Below are positions 22,901 through 32,346 of a stretch of 64,000 nucleotides of DNA, in pieces (position 1 is the first letter of the stretch; each line of letters opens with the position of its first letter). The DNA is from Spodoptera frugiperda (Eukaryota > Arthropoda > Insecta > Lepidoptera > Noctuidae), in NCBI RefSeq assembly GCF_023101765.2, contig NC_064233.1, forward strand, positions 6,223,501 to 6,287,500, read 5' to 3'. The notes under the pieces were generated by a model that was not told the DNA's origin, ran no database searches, and was given only the letters and a program-made list of their open reading frames with translations. A program made the position numbers and the translations under genes.

Positions 22901-25900
22901 AGGTAAACACACACAGACACAGCTGTAATCACAATCAATGGTGGTTACTGGTTAGCCGAGTGCGTTCGGGTGAACTCGGCCGTTTCCGTCGCTTTCACGT
23001 CACGGTGCGCAGGCGCAAGGTCAGGAGCGAAATGCGCGACACTCTCTATTGTCAAAATGGATTTAGATGACCAGCTGGTTTTATTCAAATTGTTTTGATA
23101 TTGATTACGTTTACTGCTATTTATAACTATAAATAATCTAGAAACATTCGAGTAGTTTTTGGTAGTCCATGCTACATTGTGTTATGTATGATTGAAAAAT
23201 AAGTTTTGGTATACAAACAGGGTATAATCTGATTTGCGTGATAGGATAGTTTTTATTCCACGGAAATGCGGGCGTTTAGTTTAGTTTGGATGTTTGTCCG
23301 TTATAAATAAAATTTGTATTCAAACACTACGTCTCTTTTGGCGGTTGCCAGTGCTTACAAAATTCAATGTTGTTTCTCTATTTCTTTCTCTGTTTCTGCA
23401 TTGTAAACCTGATTGAAAAAGAGTTTTTTGCTCGTTTTTCTCCATAGGAATCTACACTTTGGAACGAGCAAATAGCTTCACTAGAGGACTGACTGACAGA
23501 CAGACGTTTTATTTTAATACTAGCTATTCCCGCGCGGTTTCACCCGTTCTCACGATTGTCTCCTCACAAAAAAATAAAATAAAGTGTGGCTTGAAACTAA
23601 TCGAGTTACCTCAATAAACATTGAGTAAAATATAATCCATAATTAATTTACGATTTTTTAATTCCAGGAGCCACGATCGAATAACATAATGTACCAATTC
23701 CCGCTACATCGGATATCGTACTGCGCCGACGACAAAGGGGCGAAGAAATACTTCTCGTTTATCGCGAAAGGGGGCAGCACAGTCAACGGTATGAACGGCC
23801 ATGATGGCGCCGTTGAGAAACACGAGTGCTTCGTATTTATTTCAACGAAATTAGCTTCAGAAATCACGTTAACCATCGGACAGGCGTTCGATTTGGCCTA
23901 CAGGTAATTAGACTCTGTATTTATTTATTTTTACTCTACTTTGTACTTTTTTTAATGGGACAAGCCCGCCCCAACCTCCCATACCGCTACAACTCCTGTA
24001 AGCCAGGATCTACAGTAGATACAACCATGAAAGCACCGGCGCACTGAAGTCTGGCGCAAAGTATTATTCGGCTTCGATTCCCGGGACGTTCGAAGTATTA
24101 CTGCTTTTTTCGGTTCATCGAAAATGTCTCAGTAGTAGCAAGGAATGTGGCATTGTGCCCAGTACCTATATGGCAATAGGCTCACCCCCTATTACATTAC
24201 ATGGGACTTATAACACAAATGGTGTAAAGTGGGTGTACATTGTACAGCGGCATTACGTGCCGTAATATGCACCTCTGCCTATTCCCGCGGGGATAAAAGG
24301 CGTGACGTCGTTAAATATAGACCAAAACATCTTTTAGTATTCTCATGAAAAAGCCTTGTTTCTACAAAAGAAGATCATTGGCTAATTGACATGGGTAAAA
24401 CAGCTAGTAACAGCTAGTACTTTCATAGTAAGAATTCTAATCAACTTCTCCTTCTTTCCAGACGGTTCTTGAACGACAACGGCAAATACATCGAGATGCA
24501 GAAGATGCAGCTTCAAAACAAGAAACTCGAGTTACAGATGAACGCGTACAAAAGTCGTTTACAGGTACATAATTTATTTATTTATTTATCTTAACATTAA
24601 ATACATCTATCTTTACAGGCACACCTAATACGATAAACGCAGTACTTATAACTTTAAAAATAAAAACCAAATATCTGTATGAACATAAAACTAAACTTAA
24701 CAATTTTATTCTAAGTAGCTGCCTTCACTTAGCTTCAAATGATTTCTCTTGAGTGCTGTTGTACCTCGCCCGCTAGATGGCGCTGAACTAAAAATGTACC
24801 TATATGACATGTGCAGCTGCCAAAATCAAAAGCTAGATTGCCGTACGCAAATATTATATTTCGTAAAGCGTTTTCAGCTACACTAGCGCCTCTAGCGACC
24901 AAGAGAAGTACTTTCATTAGTTATACCACTCTCTAAAAGACGTTATCCCCTATCTTGGACTGACTTAATGTAGTAGCTGGATAACGTGTGGCGAGTTCGG
25001 TTCTCGCACAAAACATAATTATTCGGTATTCATTTTTCTTTTTCCAGAACTAGTTTTTCGAGTGTATTTTTACACAAATTTTTGTTTCAATAACTTGAAC
25101 TGTATCACTGCTGTCAACCAATCCAATATGAATAAGTATGAGAATAAGCTACCACGATGCTACCTATAATGCGGGAATGTAATGAATAAAAGTTTCAAGT
25201 TCTTTGAAGAAACACCCGTTTATGGTTGTAAATACATCTTTTATACAAGAAAAAACCCTCACAAAAACTACTCAACAGCGCCACAAAAATAACGCTCCCC
25301 TCTCAATGTTTCCAGGAGTTATCAAAGATCACATACAAGGACGACCTGTCGTCATACTTGGCTCGCAACAAGTTGTCCGACATCACGGAGTTCAAGCCGC
25401 CCCCGGAGCTGGAGAAGCAGATCAGCTCGCTCACCATGGCCAACGGCTTCGCCAACAGCAACGGCAATAGCAATAATAACACTGAGACAGGTGAGGGGAC
25501 AAAAGAAAGAAAAGAATAACAGTTTATTTGCACCGATTACAAAAATAATTCATAAAAAAATAAAAGTATATAAAACAATAGATTATTTTATAGTTTATTT
25601 TATGGTATAAGCCGGTAAACCAACAGACGTATCACCTGATGGTAAGCAATCACCGCCAAAGGACGTCCAAAAAACAAGAGGCCTTACGAGCGCGTTGCTG
25701 GCCTTTTGGGGATTAGGAATTAAAGTGTTATTGGGGCAATCGGGGATTGGTAAGGGAAAGGGGGTAATTGGGCCTCCAGTACTCTCATTCACACAAGGCA
25801 TGCATTGTTTCACGTCGGTTTTCTGTGAGGCCGTGGTATCACTCCGGTCGAGCCGGCCCCTTCGTCTGAAGCATGGCTCTCCCACCTAAAATATGTCTAC

Positions 25901-28900
25901 CGCTTCGCAGATTCAAAGACGCGAAATAACCCATACTTATATTATTTTCTACAACTAAATAAATATTTGAACAAATTGTCAACAGGCACGGACGCGTTGT
26001 CGAACAACTCGACGGACACGTTCAACTCGAACAACGACAACAACCTGTTGCTGTCCACGCCGCCGCCGCAGCATAATGGGAAACATAGCTTCGGCACTGG
26101 GTGAGTATATTCTTATGCAAATATCACTACATAGTATAAAACAAACTCGCTTTCTCTGTCCCTATGTCCCTTTGTATGCTTAAATCTTTTAAACTACGCA
26201 ACGGATTTTGATGCGGTTTTTTAATAGATAGAGTGATTCAAGAGGAAGGTTTATATGTATAATATGTACATGCATAATATATCACCATTGCCTTTTTAAA
26301 CTACGCAACGGATTTAGATGCGGTTTTTTAATAGATAGAGTGATTCAAGAGGATGGTTTATATATGTTTAATACATGCATAATATATCACCATTGCACCC
26401 AGGTGACTGGGCAACTAGCTGCCGGCTCCTGCTGCTCAGACTCGGAAAGCAGGAGTGGGAACGGGGTAGTTTTTAGTCAATAAGTGTCGGATACTCTCTC
26501 TCGCCTTGCCAAAGGCGAGAATAGACATTGGATGATTTTCCCCAAATAAAAATCCCCAAAAAAATCAGATATATAAAAGAAGAGATCCTGCCTAGATATT
26601 GAGATGAAAATGCTTGCTGAAAAATAAAAGGTATTTTCAAAATAATTTATTATGTGTTTGTATTTTCCAGCAAACTCCTGGGTGATTTGTCGACGAACAA
26701 GAACCCCTCTGTAGGCACCAAGCTTGAGGGTCTGCTACTCAACTCAGATTCAGACAGTGGTACGTAATCACCCTTCGTATCATAAGATTGTTTGTTTGGA
26801 TATTTGTCGGTCATTTGCGCTGAAACTACTGTATGGATTTTGATGCCGTAATATGCATCTCTGCCTACCCCTTCGGGGATAATAAGCGTGACATTATGTT
26901 ACGTTGTTGATTTTGATGAAATTTGGTATACAGACAGGGTATTAACTTACTTGTTTGATTGGACATTTTATGCCAAGGGGACGCGGGGGAAGCCGCTGGC
27001 AGAAACTAATATAAAATGCAATAATGTCATTTCAATAAATAAAGATTTTTATGATGTCATACTTGAAAAATGGAACACTATGCTAATGTAATATTTAAAT
27101 TTTAAATAATAAATAACCGCTAGTGTTGCCACTTACAAAAATATATAAAACAATAATTAAACCTCAGTGTTGCCGACAAATAAATGAATTTTCCCCATTA
27201 ATTGCAGACTTCGACCCGCGCGCGTTCGAGTCGGAACCAGTGTCCCGTTTCACGGCGCCGTCACATGAGAACACGCTCACGACAACTCCTCCGCTTTGTA
27301 AGTATATTTTAACATAATAACATATTTATGCATTAACGGTTCTATTTATACACATGGTTATGGGCCCAGGGGCGTAGCGTCGTGTTACATGCACTCAAAG
27401 AGCTCCTAGACCACCTTACTGCCGCGCAATTTATAAACGCATGTGCAGTAAATGGTACTTACTGCGTTTATGAATGGTTCGGCCATGTTGTTTACTGCGT
27501 TTGATGGGGCTCAGCAGGGCAGATACCTGATTTGGAGCTGCGAACTACCTAATGGGTTATTGGGGTTTCGATTCAAAGCAGGAATAGGAACAGGGTGGTA
27601 TTTAGTCAGTTTTTTTTCAAAAGAAAAGCAGGAGAACAGGGAATATCGTTGGTGGCAAAACGGAGTTCGCCGGGTTTGCTAGTAAAAATATGAAAAAAAT
27701 CGTTCATCTAGTTTGAAAGATTCCCAAAAATCAACGCATATCTCCAGTTAACTTTTTCTATTTCAAATATAATAACACTACAACCGTCTCCTTCTTTCCA
27801 GTGGCCCCCCCACCAAAAGCCTCAAAGCGTCACACGCCTCAACAGCAACAACAACCACAGCAACAACAGCAGCAACAGCAACAAGCCCCAGCAATAAACG
27901 GCAGCGACCTCTTCGGATCCACACCTTTCGCGATCCCAAACCAGCAACCGGCGCCTCTAGCCCAACCCTTCGCAGCCTCAAACAAACCGAACTACGATAT
28001 CGCAGATTTTAACCTCCAAACGTCAGTTTTCAACACAACATCGTTCACGAACGGGCTCAGCGGCTTCGACCCCTTTGATACGCAGAAATCTGCAAATATC
28101 TTCGGCAATGGATTTAACTCTACGTTCAATGGTTTTGGGAACTTAAGCGAGAAAGCCACAGTTGAATTGGACAGCAATTTCAACGGATTCCTAGATAAAA
28201 CTATATCGGAAATGAAGGTGAGTGAAATTTGTCTTTTGGTTTTTTAAAGTAAGCGTCCACAGGCCCGCAATGACCGATAGTGTTGCTACGTAAGAAAAGT
28301 AATGTCGAAATCTGGGAAAATTATTTTTAAAGTAACCTTTTATTTTGATTTCTTATTGGTATCAAAATCAATGATGTTATTTTAACTAGTTCGATTAAAT
28401 TCCTAGCATAGTGAAATTCTACTAAGTTTATTTGCTTCCCAAATGGGGGACATTGTTTTTTAATTCGTTCTGTTCTATTAAATATAGATTTATTCTATGT
28501 GTATTAGATATTCTATTAGATGCTAAATTATTTTAAAAGTAGGTAGATTTTTAACTACTTTATTAGTTATGTAAATAAAATTATCCGTAATAACTGAAAG
28601 AAAGATATTAAACTATTTCTTTTTTATCAATTTTGACAGCTCAATGATCGGTGAGTTTTAACTTTTTAATAAAAAAAGTGTGATCGTCCATGGGGTTTTT
28701 TTTAAATATTATTGTTTGTGTCGTTTTTAAAATTAATGGTTTTGGTTTCGTTTTTCATCTATAAGTATTTATAACAGATTGGCACATATTATCATTCTCA
28801 TTAATAGGTTCCTAACTTCCAAAATGCGTTTCGCTCTCATGCCTCACAATTGGGAAAAAGGAAGAATCTCTAAAAAAACAATCACTAAAAGACTGCCTCG

Positions 28901-29843
28901 TTGGTCGAGTGGTCGCAAGTGCGACTGCCGGACAAGGGGTCTTGGGTTCGATTCCCGGGTCGGGCAAAGTATTACTGGGCCTTTTTCGGCTTTCGAAAAC
29001 GTCTCAGTAGTAGCACGGAGTCTGGAATCATGCCCAGACTATGGCAATAGGCTCACCTATTAAATGGGACTTATATCACAAATGGTTAAAAGTGTACATT
29101 GTATAGCAGCATTACGTGCCCTTTGGGGATAAAGTAGGCGTGACTAAAAACAATTAATTCCATTGCTTTCATTAAACATTTTTCAATAGCCTTCTAACAA
29201 TAATATGTATATGTAAAATAACGTCAATGTTGTATTTTAAAATATACTAGCGGACCCGATAGACGTTGTCCTGGTCTACACGTCTTTAATTTGAAAATTT
29301 TAAACTTTTTTTAATAAGCTAAAACATTCTGGACCATTTTGATGAAAAATATTATTCAAATGTTATGACAATATCTAACGTCATTCATATTTGACACTGC
29401 GATGGTAGCGCCGTCTGTCAGATCCAATGTAAAACATTCCAAAATCAACAACTACTAATAAATTAAAAACTAATTATAAAAACATTGTCCAGCGGACAAA
29501 ATTGTGAATCTAAACCATTCTCAGATCCCCTTGAACACACACAAAAAAAATCATCAAAATCGGTCCAGTCGTTTAAGAGAAGTTCAGTGACATACACACT
29601 TACAGAAGAATTATATATATAAAGACAATAAGTCTAGGCAACGAAATTATTGAAAAATTCATTGTTAAGGTCATTATTTTTAAGGGAAAATAACATTGTA
29701 GAACTACTTAAAAGTCCCAGTCCCCATTTTAAAAAATGACTAATTTGTTTTTTATTTCTTTCCAGGACGGATTCAGCCGAGGGATCTCATTTGGAAACGA
29801 TGATTTTTCAATAGACAACCTCGATCCCCTGAAGAAAAACTAA
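13868..29843 (+). CDS. ced-6: ced-6 (GULP1 family) engulfment adaptor, ten coding exons
   Basis: Joined exons 13868-13984, 17191-17355, 23668-23903, 24462-24564, 25316-25490, 25986-26100, 26671-26759, 27208-27297, 27802-28217 and 29766-29843 give one 527-residue frame, with GT-AG introns and matching phases throughout. Residues about 20-175 form a PTB domain with family signatures such as HAPDAL, AYLVKFLG, QPKGIEVVKDAI, PLHRISYCADDK and EITLTIGQAFDLAYR. A predicted coiled coil (MQKMQLQNKKLELQ) follows at about 185-205. The rest is a low-complexity tail rich in Asn, Ser and Gln, with a Gln run and a DPF motif. In flies and worms the family binds the NPxY tail of the Draper/CED-1 receptor in the cytosol to drive apoptotic-cell engulfment, and also acts with clathrin in endocytosis. 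The start follows an acceptor by one base, so at least one 5' non-coding exon lies upstream. Identification is from recognised motifs, not a search. Confidence 0.94.
14030..14190 (-). repeat. family A repeat flanked by a duplicated site
   Basis: Reversed copy inside ced-6 intron 1. The flanking sequence agccgatagatatccg occurs on both sides (about 14022 and 14188), a target-site duplication that marks this as a true insertion. Confidence 0.85.
14345..14530 (-). repeat. family A repeat, diverged
   Basis: aaagacccatcagaccacta to ttggattatttttccccc in reverse. Confidence 0.75.
15055..15210 (-). repeat. family A repeat
   Basis: Reversed copy with gcggactacctagcgggttt and tattggatgatttt. Confidence 0.85.
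15510..15660. mobile_element. LINE 3' end fragment
   Basis: tctcatcaacagcctattag and ttgctcaatgcgagtt; the second motif recurs at 42355-42380. Confidence 0.45.
16130..16365 (+). mobile_element. SINE family C
   Basis: 5'-truncated copy from ctcgggtcgggcaaagtatt to gataaaaggcgtgacgttgc. Confidence 0.8.
16640..17150 (+). repeat. family A followed by family B, ends before ced-6 exon 2
   Basis: 16640-16845 is a full family A copy and 16855-17150 a full family B copy, both forward, placed end to end. Family B stops about 40 bases before the exon 2 acceptor. Confidence 0.85.
17191..17355 (+). CDS. ced-6: ced-6 coding exon 2 (PTB core)
   Basis: Acceptor ttcattccag, 55 codons, donor gttagt, phase 0 on both sides. 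Encodes FLGCTQVDQPKGIEVV and VEITISVDGVAIQ, the first strands and helix of the PTB domain. Confidence 0.95.
17780..17950 (+). repeat. family B repeat
   Basis: Second half of the family: aatttaagggttgttgggga to ttcgtgccgaagcatggctc. Confidence 0.85.
18238..18692 (+). repeat. tandem array of six self-palindromic units
   Basis: Units start near 18238, 18326, 18398, 18470, 18558 and 18630. Each opens ccagtttatcaagacctcg and closes gtcagtttatactgg, so unit ends are inverted (ccagt/actgg). Spacing alternates between about 70-72 and 88-90 bases because some units carry an extra ccagtggttg spacer. Confidence 0.85.
19320..20432 (+). pseudogene. remnant of pogo-type transposase, split by an insertion
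   Basis: HTH part 1 runs to about 19478, where it reads DKINKFEEK; HTH part 2 resumes at about 20112 with SQYKASQVFTTAEEK in the same frame if the intervening 640-bp repeat is taken out. Part 2 loses similarity after about 20345 and stops at 20430-20432. No DDE domain. N-terminus unclear; an acceptor-like tttttgcag lies at 19262-19270. Confidence 0.6.
19482..20112 (+). mobile_element. nested interspersed repeat with (ggac)n
   Basis: Begins cggccaagtgcgagtcggac, contains catgaagggttccgtaacag, then a (ggac)n/(agac)n run at 19998-20063 and the closing gggttccgttttttgcc. A short aaaaac occurs at both borders, a likely target-site duplication. Confidence 0.65.
20800..20940 (-). mobile_element. 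LINE 3' tail
   Basis: ccaggggctttgcccgcgtt and accaaatttcatcaaaatcc, reversed tail of a non-LTR element. Confidence 0.45.
20940..21110. mobile_element. MITE family H
   Basis: Ends aaaaagctctactactttcg and tagtagagcttttttcc are inverted, around gcgacgtcaccgcgtctgcg. Related copies at 41160-41290, 44905-45080, 51390-51530 and 62140-62285. Confidence 0.7.
21220..21681. mobile_element. TA-flanked MITE with CAGTGAAACCTC ends
   Basis: Left end CAGTGAAACCTCGTTAAGTG, right end (reverse strand) CAGTGAAACTTGGTTAAGTG, each next to TA. Such ends are typical of Tigger-like Tc1/mariner elements. The interior is made of many degenerate copies of a gtctcagttatagaggt unit in both orientations. Confidence 0.75.
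21835..21995 (-). mobile_element. LINE 3' tail family P
   Basis: ctagctactttcgcgttgtt, cgtgatgttatatagcctat; same family at 37950-38265 and 53395-53595. Confidence 0.55.
22400..22690 (+). repeat. family B repeat, full length
   Basis: Full copy from ttttatggtataaaccggta to gtgccgaagcatggctc. Confidence 0.9.
22760..22860. repeat. short MITE family N, third copy
   Basis: ttaaactattccttagtaac and aaatgctaaggactgggt. Confidence 0.55.
22880..23060 (+). promoter_or_regulatory. non-repeat CG-rich stretch in ced-6 intron 2
   Basis: gttcgggtgaactcggccgt, gctttcacgtcacggtgcgc and gcgaaatgcgcgacactc are unlike the AT-rich intron and not repeated elsewhere in the window. May be an internal promoter or non-coding exon; weak inference. 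Confidence 0.2.
23400..23535. repeat. repeat with agcttcactagagg
   Basis: tttctccataggaatctaca and aatagcttcactagagga match 54055-54115 closely. Confidence 0.6.
23668..23903 (+). CDS. ced-6: ced-6 coding exon 3 (PTB core)
   Basis: Acceptor attccag, donor gtaatt, phase 0 in and phase 2 out. Encodes the most conserved PTB segment (MYQFPLHRISYCADDKGAK, ITLTIGQAFDLAY). The following exon completes the split Arg codon. Confidence 0.96.
23950..24058 (+). repeat. family M repeat, short copy
   Basis: aatgggacaagcccgcccca and aagccaggatctacagtaga. Longer copies at 57190-57485 and 59680-59965. Confidence 0.65.
24060..24312 (+). mobile_element. SINE family C
   Basis: From cttcgattcccgggacgttc to ggataaaaggcgtgacgtcg; 5'-truncated. 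Confidence 0.8.
24462..24564 (+). CDS. ced-6: ced-6 coding exon 4 (end of PTB, coiled coil)
   Basis: Acceptor ctttccag, donor gtacat, phase 2 in and phase 0 out. Encodes RRFLNDNGKYIEM followed by a heptad-like Gln/Leu/Lys stretch, a likely dimerising coiled coil as in other GULP/CED-6 proteins. Confidence 0.94.
25316..25490 (+). CDS. ced-6: ced-6 coding exon 5
   Basis: Acceptor tttccag, donor gtgagg, phase 0 in and phase 1 out. Encodes ELSKITYKDDLSSYLARNK and an Asn/Ser-rich end. Phase and position make it the direct continuation of exon 4. Confidence 0.93.
25595..25888 (+). repeat. family B repeat, full length, between ced-6 exons 5 and 6
   Basis: Opens ttatggtataagccggtaaa and ends ttcgtctgaagcatggctct. 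Confidence 0.9.
25986..26100 (+). CDS. ced-6: ced-6 coding exon 6
   Basis: Acceptor caacag, donor gtgagt, phase 1 in and phase 2 out. Encodes an Asn/Asp/Ser/Thr-rich linker (TDALSNNSTDTFNSNNDN) followed by LLLSTPPPQ. Confidence 0.9.
26120..26400 (+). repeat. 107-bp tandem duplication in ced-6 intron 6
   Basis: The block beginning aaactacgcaacggatt occurs at 26191 and again at 26298, including taatagatagagtgattcaa and gcataatatatcaccattgc. A third relative lies at the window end (63865-64000). Confidence 0.75.
26440..26545 (-). repeat. family A repeat fragment
   Basis: gaaagcaggagtgggaacgg and attggatgattttcccc. Confidence 0.75.
26671..26759 (+). CDS. ced-6: ced-6 coding exon 7
   Basis: Acceptor attttccag, donor gtacgt, phase 2 in and phase 1 out. 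Encodes KLLGDLSTNKNPSVG and ends in the acidic stretch NSDSDS, which continues in exon 8. Confidence 0.9.
26843..26895 (+). mobile_element. SINE family C tail
   Basis: gccgtaatatgcatctctgc and taccccttcggggataa only. Confidence 0.6.
27208..27297 (+). CDS. ced-6: ced-6 coding exon 8
   Basis: Acceptor attgcag, donor gtaagt, phase 1 on both sides. Encodes DFDPRAFESEPVSRF and a Thr/Pro-rich end; the first residues complete the SDSDSDFDPRAFE acidic motif. Confidence 0.92.
27395..27690 (-). repeat. diverged family A joined to LINE-like sequence
   Basis: gcagggcagatacctgattt, agcaggaataggaacagggt, then gcaaaacggagttcgccggg, which recurs reversed near 1635. Confidence 0.55.
27802..28217 (+). CDS. 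ced-6: ced-6 coding exon 9 (polyQ and DPF tail)
   Basis: Acceptor ctttccag, donor gtgagt, phase 1 in and phase 0 out. This is the largest exon, 138 full codons. It begins LAPPPKASKRHTP, then two Gln runs (five and nine) split by one Pro, then a Phe/Asn-rich tail with FDPFD and several FNGF-like repeats. DPF is a known AP-2/clathrin adaptor-binding motif, which fits the endocytic role of the family; its use here is inferred. Confidence 0.93.
28895..29145 (+). mobile_element. SINE family C with complete tRNA head
   Basis: Box A (ttggtcgagtggtcgc) and box B (gggttcgattcc) intact, body through cagtagtagcacggagtctg to gataaagtaggcgtgac. This is the best forward copy in the window. It sits in the last ced-6 intron. 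Derived from a tRNA but not a functional tRNA gene. Confidence 0.85.
29248..29640 (+). mobile_element. LINE-type repeat
   Basis: actagcggacccgatagacg opening and the closing aaatcggtccagtcgttta then agttcagtgacatacacac, as in many insect non-LTR tails. No ORF remains. Confidence 0.5.
29766..29843 (+). CDS. ced-6: ced-6 last coding exon
   Basis: Acceptor tttccag, phase 0, 25 codons plus TAA. Encodes DGFSRGISFGNDDFSIDNL and ends DPLKKN. The 3' UTR begins at 29844; a canonical aataaa lies at 30012-30017 and further aataaa copies downstream could also serve. Confidence 0.93.
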   Translation, partial: DGFSRGISFGNDDFSIDNLDPLKKN

Positions 29844-31295
29844 AACACAACGTTTTTCGTAAATTTAAATAATCGATTAGTTAAAAATTTAGGTAAAATG
29901 AAAACTATTGTTTTAGCTCATGCAGCCTATAATATAGACAAAATGCAATGAAATTATTGATTTTTTCGAAAATATTATACTATATTTCAGGAATTATTAT
30001 TATATTATTGAAATAAATGTAATTTTAAGTGCTGAATGAACTGAAATGACGTTTTGTACACATGTGTTGCCATGTTATTGGTTATTACATTATTTGATGC
30101 ATTCGTGATAATAGAGATTAGAAAATATTAAATATTCTGTCATCATTCATTTTCCTATCTAAAAACTTTAGTAAAATTCTTAACCAGTAATATGACAAAA
30201 CATTTAATAACTCGTATTGAAAAAATAATCTAAAATTTATTCCGTGATAAACTGTTTTTTTTTTTTTAGTATTTACGCGCGAAATCGCTCAATGTCATTC
30301 TAAAAGTGCCTTTTTTTATAAAAAATATACAATTAATCGAATAAAATATTCATAATAAAATAAAACTTTATATGGTAAACATTTCTCCGGTAAATTTTTA
30401 GGACTAAAAATGTATTTTGGTAGAAATTAAATGACTAAATAAATAAAAAATATTAATGAATAAGTAGGACCAAATTTTTATACAAAGCGATTATTGAAAA
30501 TTTGAAGATTGCCTCATTATATTCTGTGATAATTTCTTTTCAAGTTGAGGTTCTTCAAATTATTTTACAAGAATAATGTCCAAAAGGCGACTGAATCGAA
30601 AATTATTAGAATGTCTAACAGGGTGTGTAAATAAACTAACATACGATTAAATTAAAACGTAATTAATTTTAAGTTGAAACTGGTACCTTTAAAATAACAG
30701 TTGTATTTTTCTGTAGGAAAAATGACGTCATATTTTTTACTTCTCTAAAATTAGCTAGAAAAATGAAATAAATAAGTATATCGTCAAATTATTGAATGAA
30801 AGTACGATTATTTTGGGATAATCAAATCAAACTTTGATTCCCGCCAAAACTAAAGAAAACATGGCGGCATTCGAAATGCGAAATAAAATAAAGTTGCCAG
30901 TTACAACTTAAAAAAAACGTAATTATACGGATGACATTGCAGCTTAAAGGCCTACATTCCAAGAACATAATTTTAAAAAACAACTATTTTTACTCCTGAT
31001 TTTAATTATTATGAATAAATAAATAAATAAAAAAATGTTTTATTATTTTAAACTTGTATAATAGTGGTCGTAGAACTGTTGTATTGAATATGTGTCATTA
31101 GTTATTATTTTGTTTTAGTATTGTGTACACTAATGTTACTTTAAGGCCAAAAGATATACATAATTGTGTATTTTCAATAATAAATTTATATTTATAATAA
31201 TGTCTTTTTGTTTTATTTAATTCGTAGAAAACCAGAAGTAGCTTTCTATCTAATAGGCACTTGTGGATATCCAAAATCTTTCTATTTATTTTTAA
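29844..31295. other. ced-6 3' UTR and intergenic AT-rich DNA
   Basis: Several aataaa motifs, no repeats of the main families, no coding exon seen. Confidence 0.4.
30012..30017 (+). terminator. ced-6: candidate ced-6 polyadenylation signal
   Basis: Canonical aataaa 169 bases after the ced-6 stop. Other copies occur further down the AT-rich flank, so the site in use is not determined. Confidence 0.45.
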
Positions 31296-31425
31296 GGCGG
31301 GATAATCATTCAATGGCTTCTCCCGTCTTGTGCGAGGCAAGAAGGAATGTCAGACTATTACTGACTAAAAACCATCCAGTTCCTACTCTTGCTTTCGAGC
31401 CGGAGCCTCGGTAAACCTGCTAGGG
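31296..31425 (+). repeat. family A repeat fragment
   Basis: gcgggataatcattcaatgg to ccggagcctcggtaaacc. Confidence 0.8.
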
Positions 31426-32249
31426 TGGTAGGGTAAACTCGCAGTTTGTGGATTAAGATATTATAATCCACAGGTATGTGCTACCGTCATAGTGGTATAT
31501 AGTTTTTGGTCATTAATTACTAGATGGCACTACTGTAACCTAAGGTCCTCCTTGAGAAATCAAAGCAGCGGCCTCGGCAAAGAGGATAAGAGGTATAGGG
31601 GAAAGCGTCAGATATGGTACGGCGAGAGGAATAATTGTAATTTTTTTACAAACTGGAACTCCTGTAACCCGCAAATCATCAGCAGCCCCGGTTTACTTAT
31701 GCCTCTGAACCCTGGTTCCCTAGCGCGCATTCATACATAATAAATCAATAAATTTTGCCCAATGCAGGACTCGAAACAGAGGTCCTTATGACTGTGATTA
31801 AAATCATGTTAAGGAAGTCAAACAAAATCACTAATATTGTACAGCTTGTTGACTGTTACTGAACGGACGGAAATTTGTGACAACATTTTAGTTTCATAGT
31901 CTTAAAATAAATAATAAGTATCTGTAAAACTTATTTAGGACCTATTTTTAAAATACCCACACAACACAACAATCGCGTTTGGCATCTTACATTTTTATCC
32001 ACCAATATTTTATATCCATTGCAGTTTGAGTCGCAAAAGCCTCGTATCCGAACAAAGAGAAATTGAAAAGCATAATAAAAATTAAAACTTGTTTGCGTTT
32101 CCCGTTTTTCGGTCGGATAAAAGATTTATATGAATTTAACGTAAAGTATGTGCATTTTATAATAATTATGGTACATTTAGTGTTCTGAATAAGTGGAGTG
32201 ATTGTTTTTGTCGCTTTAATTGGAGAGAGCAGCTCAGTATTAATTGAAA
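31426..32249. other. upstream flank of first exon A
   Basis: Some SINE/LINE-like debris at 31630-31800. The 100 bases before ATG 32250 are non-repeat and should hold the promoter and 5' UTR of isoform A. No clear TATA box position can be set. Confidence 0.3.
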
Positions 32250-32346
32250 ATGGTGGATCTCGGAGGCGGGTCGGAAGGCCCTTTGGAGCACGCATTTTCC
32301 AATAGTGTTTTTATAATTCCTGGGATTATTGTCATCGGTTTATCAG
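32250..32346 (+). CDS. alternative first exon A (63-residue product)
   Basis: ATG in good context (ttgaaaATGG) with in-frame TAA at 32241-32243. Encodes 32 residues starting MVDLGGGSEGPLEHAF, then hydrophobic VFIIPGIIVIGLS. Donor gtaaga, phase 1, leaving a G that completes the Val of the shared exon. It has only about 20 residues before the helix. Too short for ordinary ORF calling. Confidence 0.75.

Noticed and set aside
31987..32295. 102-codon minus-strand frame over first exon A
   Set aside because: Antisense of the isoform A 5' region; no domain and poorer context than the plus-strand exon.
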